25,419 nucleotides of DNA from a virus. Of this stretch, positions 20,582-25,419 are shown piece by piece. Position numbers and translations under genes: made by a program. The stretch spans positions 1 to 25,419 of the IMG/VR virus record IMGVR_UViG_3300025769_000762; one strand, 5' to 3'. Positions within the stretch are counted from its first letter, which is position 1. The number at the start of each line of letters is the position of its first letter. Below the pieces are notes generated by a model that was given only the letters and a program-made list of their open reading frames with translations, was not told where the DNA came from and made no database searches.

Positions 20582-21213
20582 TGACACTACTGCTAAATGG
20601 CTGCAGTTTTGGATGGGCCTGGCAAAGTTTTCCTGGCACTAATTTAAGTCAAAGTGGCGGTAGTATTGCTCGTAGTGTAAGAACTACAATGGAATGGATT
20701 GTTACTAACGGCAAACCTAACTATGTTTTTATTCCATTGACAATGACTAGTAGATTTGAAATTGCAATGATTGAAGAACAAAACATTCCAATTGAAGGTC
20801 CTTATATAGTGGGAAGTCATGTTAATAATTATGAGATTGGCGCAAAACTAAGCGATAGTTTTTATATGGGATGGGATTATGCATTTATGCATATTGCAAT
20901 GTTTAGTGCATGGCTAGATTCGCAAGGTATTAAACATTTGATTTGGGATCAATGTAATATGTTTGACAGGGAGCATATTCAGGGGTTGCATGGATTAGAA
21001 AAACTAAAACTTATAGAAGCAAATCCAAGAGTCGTTCCTTTATTTAATTTTTGTGGCAATCAGTATATGTATGATAACGGAGCCGATTGGCAATCGGCAG
21101 ATGATAATATAGAAACTTTTATAAGGCACTACAAAGACGAAAGTTATGATATACTAAAAGAATATTTAAGCAAGTACATGAAAGATGTACTCAATGAAAA
21201 GGTAGATTGGTAA
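20581..21213 (+). CDS. SGNH-like hydrolase, second copy, block V unclear
   Basis: I use ATG 20581, which overlaps the ClpP stop; the TTG at 20578 is not needed. The protein has 210 residues. Block I is 'LLLNGCSFGWAWQ', in which the serine of GCSFG is the nucleophile. 'LSQSGGSIARSVRTTMEW' supplies the block II glycine. The C-terminus, 'FIRHYKDESYDILKEYLSKY', has no clear D-x-x-H, so the catalytic pair may be missing or changed. It differs from the 17928 copy in sequence and is more A+T rich. Its likely role is sugar ester or acyl modification. Confidence 0.6.
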   Translation: MTLLLNGCSFGWAWQSFPGTNLSQSGGSIARSVRTTMEWIVTNGKPNYVFIPLTMTSRFEIAMIEEQNIPIEGPYIVGSHVNNYEIGAKLSDSFYMGWDYAFMHIAMFSAWLDSQGIKHLIWDQCNMFDREHIQGLHGLEKLKLIEANPRVVPLFNFCGNQYMYDNGADWQSADDNIETFIRHYKDESYDILKEYLSKYMKDVLNEKVDW

Positions 21214-21716
21214 TGCGAATATTAACACTGGAAAATACTGCGTATGAGATGAATGACATACCAGACGAAGTGGATGATCTTCGCTTTGCAATACTGGACA
21301 ACAGTAATCCTGCTGATCCAGATTACTTTTTTATTCCCTTGATCTTTCTAGAAAGTTTTAACAGTCCAGCAGTGGTGTTAGATGTTGGTGGCAATATGAT
21401 TCGCATGCCAGTGGATTGGAAGATCCTTATTGGTGACAGAGACATTGGTGACCTTGAGATGCTTAACTTTAGTAGCCTAAATGATCGTGGGTTTGATGCA
21501 TTTGTGTTTAATCCCTTGGGAGACTTTAGACACAACTACTTGCCAGTGAATATTGTAGACATTTACAGCGATGTTAAATGGTTCTTTCCTAAACTTAAAC
21601 AAGGACAAATACTTGCTATTCCAATTGAAACAGGTGTAGAAAATCCTCGTTGTGTATTCTGTGCCAAAGAGATTAACAAACAAAACGAGATTGTTAGCAT
21701 TGATCGAGCCTGGTAG
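21213..21716 (+). CDS. Conserved-type unknown protein, about 167 residues
   Basis: The start is ATG 21213 (TAATG overlap); the TTG at 21207 is not needed. The protein has 167 residues, acidic and beta-rich. It begins 'MRILTLENTAYEMNDIPDEVDDLRFAILDNSNPADPDYFFIPLIFLESFNSPAVVLDVGG' and has 'MPVDWKILIGDRDIGDLEMLNFSSLNDRGFDAFVFNPLGDFRHNYLPVNIVDIYSDVKWFFPKLKQGQILAIPI'. The D/G-rich pattern and the well-formed reading frame suggest a conserved phage protein. I do not assign a family or function. It overlaps a small frame at 21652. Confidence 0.7.
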   Translation: MRILTLENTAYEMNDIPDEVDDLRFAILDNSNPADPDYFFIPLIFLESFNSPAVVLDVGGNMIRMPVDWKILIGDRDIGDLEMLNFSSLNDRGFDAFVFNPLGDFRHNYLPVNIVDIYSDVKWFFPKLKQGQILAIPIETGVENPRCVFCAKEINKQNEIVSIDRAW

Positions 21717-21966
21717 AATAATCCGCACAGACCATAGAGTGTTTAGTTGGAGCGGGTATGTAAACTACGAAACCACCCGTAAACAAGCAGCCGGTATGGA
21801 AAATCTAATGCAAAGAATAGAAAGATATCTAGAAAATAGATCTGGGCATGAGATTAAATTTGAGAATTATAAATTTATTCTCGAGTTTGAAAGACTTGAC
21901 GATGCTCGTATGTTTGTGTTATCATTTAGTGATGTAATAGATACACATGGAGTTAAGTTTGACTGA
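21652..21966 (+). CDS. Small unknown protein upstream of gp62, start uncertain
   Basis: The open frame begins with GTG 21652, but that lies 65 bases inside the preceding gene. Likelier starts in frame are TTG 21691 or TTG 21700, giving a protein of 88-91 residues. The conserved-looking part is 'MENLMQRIERYLENRSGHEIKFENYKFILEFERLDDARMFVLSFSDVIDTHGVKFD', with strands flanking a helix. No family is recognised. It overlaps the 5' end of the clamp-loader gene by about 20 bases, which suggests coupled expression. Confidence 0.55.
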   Translation: MYSVPKRLTNKTRLLALIEPGRIIRTDHRVFSWSGYVNYETTRKQAAGMENLMQRIERYLENRSGHEIKFENYKFILEFERLDDARMFVLSFSDVIDTHGVKFD

Positions 21967-22405
21967 TAAGTTACCATTAAACACAGTGCTTGCTGCAATT
22001 GATCGCAAAGACTATGCATTCTATGATGGGCTTACACCAGAGCATCAAAAGCAAGTTGCACCATTCTTACTAAACCGTTATGTAAGTCTAGTAAAAGGTA
22101 GTAGTGAACTACAAGCATACTATCTAATGGCTGGCAATCAGCGTGTTAACAAAACATACTTTGAACTAGCAAAGCATCCTAAACTTGTGTGGCAACTGCT
22201 ATGCACAGTGAGTCCTGGCATGGGAACACAGTTTCATCAGTGGGTAGGACACAAAAAGAAAGATAAGAACAACAGTAGCAAGCGTCGTAAAGAAGTAGAA
22301 CGTTTGCATCCACTTGCAAAAAGTGATGAACTAGACATGCTTGCAAACATGTACACAGACAAGGACCTTAAGGCAATAGCAAAACTTTACGGTGATGTAC
22401 CATGA
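21947..22405 (+). CDS. 62: Clamp-loader small subunit, gp62-like
   Basis: The protein has 152 residues from ATG 21947; TTG 21959 is also possible and has GGAG six bases upstream. It is helical: 'LPLNTVLAAIDRKDYAFYDGLTPEHQKQVAPFLLNRYVSLVKGSSELQAYYLMAGNQRVNKTYFELAKHPKLVWQLLCTVSPGMGTQFHQWVGHKKKD', ending 'LDMLANMYTDKDLKAIAKLYGDVP'. This is the pattern of the gp62 subunit of T4-like marine phages, which with gp44 loads the gp45 sliding clamp. No gp44 or gp45 is seen next to it, unlike the T4 order 45-44-62, so they must lie elsewhere in the genome. Confidence 0.78.
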   Translation: MELSLTDKLPLNTVLAAIDRKDYAFYDGLTPEHQKQVAPFLLNRYVSLVKGSSELQAYYLMAGNQRVNKTYFELAKHPKLVWQLLCTVSPGMGTQFHQWVGHKKKDKNNSSKRRKEVERLHPLAKSDELDMLANMYTDKDLKAIAKLYGDVP

Positions 22406-23187
22406 CCAGGTACAGTATGAACAGTTGTGCATATTATGATATTAAAGATGCAATCGGAGAAGAATGGCCCGAGTACGAGGAGTTTTTAGCACTTAAAAAT
22501 TTACCAAAGCATATAGAACTGCATGTACTAAAAGATCCTAAGTTTCATTCAAGTTTAAAAGATATATTAAAATTTAAGTTTAGAAATGTAGAACTAATTA
22601 CTCAATGTTACAGCCAGTCTTGGCAAGACTTTTTTGTATTGACTGCACTCGATGGAAAAAAAGAAGGCACATGGTTGGAATTAGGTGCTGGTTGTCCTGA
22701 CGCACAAACAAATACATATCTATTGGAAACTGTTTTTAATTGGTCAGGTATTAGCGTAGATATTCAAAGTTTTCCTTACAGTGATTATAGTAGTATTAGG
22801 CCTAAAGCAGAATACGTTATATCAGATGCTACTAAAATAGATTATACGAAGTTGCTAAAAGATATGCCTGCTACAATAGATTATCTACAAGTTGATATAG
22901 ACCAAGAATGGTTACCTACATTTATAAAATCACAAGAGTTCAGTGTGATTACACATGAGACGGATGTTTTCACTGGTAACAATGCTGAACCTAGTAGACA
23001 ATTTTATCAAGATCACGGATACTTGTTACTAGTAAAAAATGTTGCCGTAAGAGATAGTAATACAGATTGCTGGCAACCGTTTGAAGACTGGTATGTTAAT
23101 CCCCGCACGGTTAGTTCTCAGATAATACAATGTCTAAAAGACACAAGCGACGCACTTAAACCTCCGCACACGGTTTTTGTAAAATGA
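22402..23187 (+). CDS. FkbM-family methyltransferase, A+T-rich insertion
   Basis: The protein has 261 residues. The FkbM entry is 'SQSWQDFFVLTALDGKKEGTWLELGAGCPDAQTNTYLLETVFNWSGISVDIQSF', with the 'S-Q-x-x-Q-D-x-x-V' lead, the SAM motif 'LELGAGCP' and the acidic strand ending 'VDIQ'. 'TIDYLQVDIDQEWLPTF' is the later D-x-D strand, and 'HETDVF' follows. It lies in a replication operon between gp62 and the zinc-finger protein, with ATGA overlaps on both sides. It is more A+T rich than its neighbours and has nothing to do with replication by family, so it may be a later insertion with a surface-modification role. Confidence 0.75.
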   Translation: MTRYSMNSCAYYDIKDAIGEEWPEYEEFLALKNLPKHIELHVLKDPKFHSSLKDILKFKFRNVELITQCYSQSWQDFFVLTALDGKKEGTWLELGAGCPDAQTNTYLLETVFNWSGISVDIQSFPYSDYSSIRPKAEYVISDATKIDYTKLLKDMPATIDYLQVDIDQEWLPTFIKSQEFSVITHETDVFTGNNAEPSRQFYQDHGYLLLVKNVAVRDSNTDCWQPFEDWYVNPRTVSSQIIQCLKDTSDALKPPHTVFVK

Positions 23188-23915
23188 ATGACTTTACAAG
23201 CGTCATAAAAGATGCTATAATTAACTATAGTATGGAAACAAAAGACTACACATGTCAATACTGTGGCAAAGGCTATCGCAAGGAAAGTACCCTTGTGGCG
23301 CATTTGTGCGAGCCAAAGCGCAGAGCACAACAAGAGAATGAAGCAGGTGTCAAACTAGGCATGACTGCTTACTTGCGTTTCTATGAACTTACGCAAGGCA
23401 GTGCCAAGTTTAAGACATACAAGGACTTCAGTGACAGTGCATACTATAATGCATTTGTAAAGTTTGGCAGACACATGGTTAATATCCGTGCAATTAACAC
23501 TGCTAAGTTTATTGACTGGGTTATTAAAAGCAACAAAAAGCTGGACTATTGGTGCAAAGACGCAGTGTATCAAGAATACTTGTTTGATCACTTGCGCAAA
23601 GAAGCAACACAGGATGCACTGGAGCGCAGTATTAAAACCATGGAAACCTGGGCAGAAGAAAAGGACAGTGTATTCAACCATTACTTTAACTATGTGAATA
23701 CTAATGTCCTTGTGCAGCATATCACAACAGGACGCATCAGTGCTTGGATTATTTTTAACTGTGCAAGTGGACAAGCGGCGCTAGACAAACTAAGCACAGA
23801 GCAGATTGAAATGATCTTTCCGTATATTGATCCGGACTATTGGAAGCGCAAGTTTGTGGACTATTTTGCAGACACAGAATGGGTAAAGCATATATTGAAA
23901 GAGGCAGGGCTATGA
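23184..23915 (+). CDS. Zinc-finger protein of unknown function
   Basis: The protein has 243 residues. A single finger 'YTCQYCGKGYRKESTLVAHLCEPKRR' (22-47) has C24-x2-C27-x12-H40-x-C42, a C2HC variant of the classical finger. The remaining 195 residues are mostly helical and aromatic: 'GMTAYLRFYELTQGSAKFKTYKDFSDSAYYNAFVKFGRHMVNI' and 'VLVQHITTGRISAWIIFNCASGQAALDKLSTEQIEMIFPYIDPDYWKRKF'. It overlaps the miniature DnaE-like gene by four bases, so they are co-translated, and it may deliver or position that protein on DNA. The pairing is inference. Confidence 0.72.
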   Translation: MNDFTSVIKDAIINYSMETKDYTCQYCGKGYRKESTLVAHLCEPKRRAQQENEAGVKLGMTAYLRFYELTQGSAKFKTYKDFSDSAYYNAFVKFGRHMVNIRAINTAKFIDWVIKSNKKLDYWCKDAVYQEYLFDHLRKEATQDALERSIKTMETWAEEKDSVFNHYFNYVNTNVLVQHITTGRISAWIIFNCASGQAALDKLSTEQIEMIFPYIDPDYWKRKFVDYFADTEWVKHILKEAGL

Positions 23916-24478
23916 AATACGACATGCCAGATGTAGACATTGACTTTGGTGATCGCACACAGTTACTAAAACATGTGCCCAGCGTTGGTGCCAGACTTGA
24001 AAACGGAAACAAGCACAACACAGGTGTTTACTTTAACCGTATTCCACAAGCGCACGATGGACTTGCAACACTGGATCACAAGCGAGCAGAAGAACTTGGA
24101 TACTTTAAACTAGACTTGCTAAACGTTGGTGTGTACTCGCATGTACGCAATGAACTGCATCTAGTAGAACTTATGCGTGAGCCCAACTGGAGCAAACTGC
24201 ATGACAGAACATTCTTTGAACAACTAATACATGTAGGCAAACACTATGAAACAATGGCAAAGATGCCTGAGGATATTACAAGCATACCTCGCATGGCAAT
24301 GTTTCTTGCTGTTATTCGTCCTGGTAAAAGATACTTAATAAGCAAAACATGGGCAGAGGTTGCACAAACTGTTTGGGATAAAGCAGGTTTGGACAGTTAT
24401 AGTTTTAAGAAAAGTCACAGCGTAGCATATGCACAACTAGTCGCAGTACACATGAATATATTAGAGGAAAGCAAATGA
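23912..24478 (+). CDS. Miniature DnaE-like protein (DNA polymerase III alpha remnant)
   Basis: From ATG 23912 the protein has 188 residues. Colinear DnaE signatures: 'MPDVDIDFGDR' (5-15; D9 and D11 match the first two catalytic aspartates of E. coli DnaE, D401 and D403), 'KHNTGVYFNRIP' (34-45; like KH-x-x-GVV), 'LDHKRAEELGYFKLDLLNVGVYSHV' (54-78; D68 matches D555), 'SIPRMAMFLAVIRPGKR' (124-140; the RPG of the fingers) and 'GLDSYSFKKSHSVAYAQLVAVHMNILE' (159-185; like GFNKSHSAAYALVSY). The second and third aspartates are 57 residues apart instead of about 150, so the thumb is missing, and there is no PHP domain, beta-binding site or OB fold. A full polymerase is very unlikely; a regulator, decoy or subunit mimic is possible. 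Confidence 0.8.
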   Translation: MKYDMPDVDIDFGDRTQLLKHVPSVGARLENGNKHNTGVYFNRIPQAHDGLATLDHKRAEELGYFKLDLLNVGVYSHVRNELHLVELMREPNWSKLHDRTFFEQLIHVGKHYETMAKMPEDITSIPRMAMFLAVIRPGKRYLISKTWAEVAQTVWDKAGLDSYSFKKSHSVAYAQLVAVHMNILEESK

Positions 24479-24732
24479 GCGATAATACAAAACGCATGGA
24501 AGAAATACAGAATCAACTAGTAGCACATATCCAAACACAATTAACCACAGACGAAGATTTTATGTATGTGGCTACTATGCTGTTAAAGCACAGCCTGGTA
24601 TTGTATAAAACATTTTTAGATGATGAGCAAATACAAATGATGCTTGCACATGTAGCAAAAACAATCGCTGATGATTTAGATGTTAATGATTACACTACGT
24701 CAAACAACGACGGCGGCACTACACGCCACTAG
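24475..24732 (+). CDS. 85-residue helical unknown protein
   Basis: The protein has 85 residues and starts inside the preceding stop (ATGA). It is helical and acidic: 'MSDNTKRMEEIQNQLVAHIQTQLTTDEDFMYVATMLLKHSLVLYKTFLDDEQIQMMLAHVAKTIADDLDVND'. No family is recognised. It ends the plus-strand replication run and overlaps the convergent gene by 33 bases. Confidence 0.7.
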   Translation: MSDNTKRMEEIQNQLVAHIQTQLTTDEDFMYVATMLLKHSLVLYKTFLDDEQIQMMLAHVAKTIADDLDVNDYTTSNNDGGTTRH

Positions 24733-25059
24733 CGCATAGTATGTTAGCACATGCAGGCACTGGTCTAGTACATTAGTCCACCACCAGGTTACACTTCTAG
24801 CCTCACATTTGAGATACCTATTTAAGTGATGTTTGCCCCAGTCAATGTGCCAGTGTATAACATAGTCAAGCAATCCTAGTACTACTGCAATCTCTGGCGC
24901 AAACCACAGTGCAATGAACATTGTTGCTAGTCCATGCTCCAAATAATGTCTGTGACCATCGCCCAACCATTCGTGTTTGGCTCTAGGTCCGTGATATTGT
25001 TGCACACCTAAGTCAACAATGAAATGTTTAAGCATTAAAACTAAAAAGAATTCCATCAT
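24700..25059 (-). CDS. DUF3307-like membrane protein
   Basis: The protein has 119 residues with three to four hydrophobic segments. Conserved polar residues include 'LKHFIVDLGVQQYHG...AKHEWLGDGHRHYLEHGLAT', 'LLDYVIHWHIDWGKHHLNRY' and 'VLDQCLHVLTYYALV'. The spacing of histidines and aspartates (H-x-x-x-D, HWHIDWGKHH, DQ-x-x-H) is the pattern of small DUF3307 membrane proteins found in many phages and bacteria. Function is unknown; histidine clusters in membrane helices suggest metal binding. The start overlaps the upstream gene's stop by four bases (minus-strand ATGA). Confidence 0.65.
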   Translation of the reverse strand: MMEFFLVLMLKHFIVDLGVQQYHGPRAKHEWLGDGHRHYLEHGLATMFIALWFAPEIAVVLGLLDYVIHWHIDWGKHHLNRYLKCEARSVTWWWTNVLDQCLHVLTYYALVACSAAVVV

Positions 25060-25419
25060 TTTACTTTCTTTACTAACTGTATATTGCGTCTTTTGCTACG
25101 CTTTTTTGCTAGTTCTGCAATACTTACACTAGGACCTTTGACAACTTCTGTGTCTCGAATGTTAAATGTGATTAGTATACTGGCAAACTGTGCAAAGTCT
25201 TTTTTGAGAAACAAGTTAATAGGAATCATTCTATTTGATTCCCACCACCACGCATCGCCTAGTTCTAAAAAACTTGCTTTGAGATTGTCTGGAATCTTGC
25301 TATAGTCATACATGCTCAATACAGTGTCGTCTTGATTCTGTACTATTCCTACATACTCTGCGCCGCCGTAGGTAACCAAACTTAAAAAAGGGTATTTTTC
25401 AAATATTTCTTCTGCTAAC
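25056..25419 (-). CDS. Unknown protein, 5' end outside the window
   Basis: The frame runs from the right edge of the window; the TTG at 25379 is not a real start, because the frame stays open upstream, reading 'LAEEIFEKYPFFSLVTYGG'. The visible 121 residues include 'EYVGIVQNQDDTVLSMYDYSKIPDNLKASFLELGDAWWWESNRMIPINLFLKKDFAQFASILITFNIRDTEVVKGPSVSIAELAKKRSKRRNIQLVKKVK'. The strand 'IVQNQDDTVLSMYDY' and the basic tail (KKRSKRRNIQLVKKVK) suggest a soluble nucleic-acid- or protein-binding protein. I do not assign a family. It is followed by the DUF3307-like gene. Confidence 0.7.
   Translation of the reverse strand, partial: LAEEIFEKYPFLSLVTYGGAEYVGIVQNQDDTVLSMYDYSKIPDNLKASFLELGDAWWWESNRMIPINLFLKKDFAQFASILITFNIRDTEVVKGPSVSIAELAKKRSKRRNIQLVKKVK

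Noticed and set aside
1-25419. The window as a bacterial chromosome segment or integrated prophage.
   Set aside because: No host housekeeping gene, integrase or attachment site is seen. UvsW, gp62, gene density and T4-type signals favour a phage genome, though the porin-like end leaves a small doubt at the left edge.

Overview
The window reads as one stretch of a tailed-phage genome related to the marine T4-like myoviruses. The evidence is a UvsW-type recombination helicase, a gp62-type clamp-loader small subunit, a DexA-like 3'-5' exonuclease, a phage-style AAA ATPase, a ClpP-like protease, very dense packing with 1-17 base overlaps, many tiny unknown genes, sigma70-like early promoters and one perfect T4-type late promoter (TATAAATA). 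There are no rRNA, tRNA, IS or CRISPR features. The host cannot be read directly. The porin-like C-terminus at the left edge points to a Gram-negative host, and T4-like relatives with this kind of content infect marine bacteria; that step is inference.

Layout. (1) 2-157: 3' end of a porin-like outer-membrane protein gene, then a strong bidirectional terminator. (2) 208-9842: a surface-glycan or virion-decoration island. It holds four KpsC/KpsS-like glycosyltransferase homologues (one on the minus strand, three in tandem), three DxD glycosyltransferases, an FkbM methyltransferase, a second SAM methyltransferase, a 2OG-Fe(II) oxygenase, a carbohydrate sulfotransferase and a cytidylyltransferase-cupin fusion. 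(3) 9825-16780: an early region of small unknown genes served by six near-identical promoter/leader cassettes: TTGACA, 16 bases, a -10 box, AGTAAGTT, then a GGAGAGA-type ribosome-binding site. It includes a run of tiny membrane proteins, a SWIM zinc-finger miniprotein, two paralogous glycosyltransferase-like genes and the exonuclease. (4) 16782-24732: AAA ATPase, a structured noncoding gap, SGNH hydrolase, UvsW, ClpP-like protease, a second SGNH-like gene, two unknowns, gp62, an FkbM methyltransferase, a zinc-finger protein, a miniature DnaE-like protein and a small unknown. (5) 24700-25419, minus strand: a DUF3307-like membrane protein and a partial unknown gene.

Two observations stand out. 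First, the 111-base gap after the AAA ATPase holds two abutting hairpins. The first exposes a pyrimidine loop that repeats TCTCTCC and is perfectly complementary, over 7-10 bases, to the ribosome-binding sites of five of the six early cassettes. This could be a phage antisense or anti-Shine-Dalgarno regulator of its own early genes. Second, the 188-residue protein at 23912-24478 keeps, in order, the catalytic and structural signatures of bacterial DNA polymerase III alpha (PDVDIDF, KH..GV, FKLDLL, RPG, KKSHS..Y) but lacks most of the polymerase: a miniature DnaE encoded next to a zinc-finger protein and near gp62.
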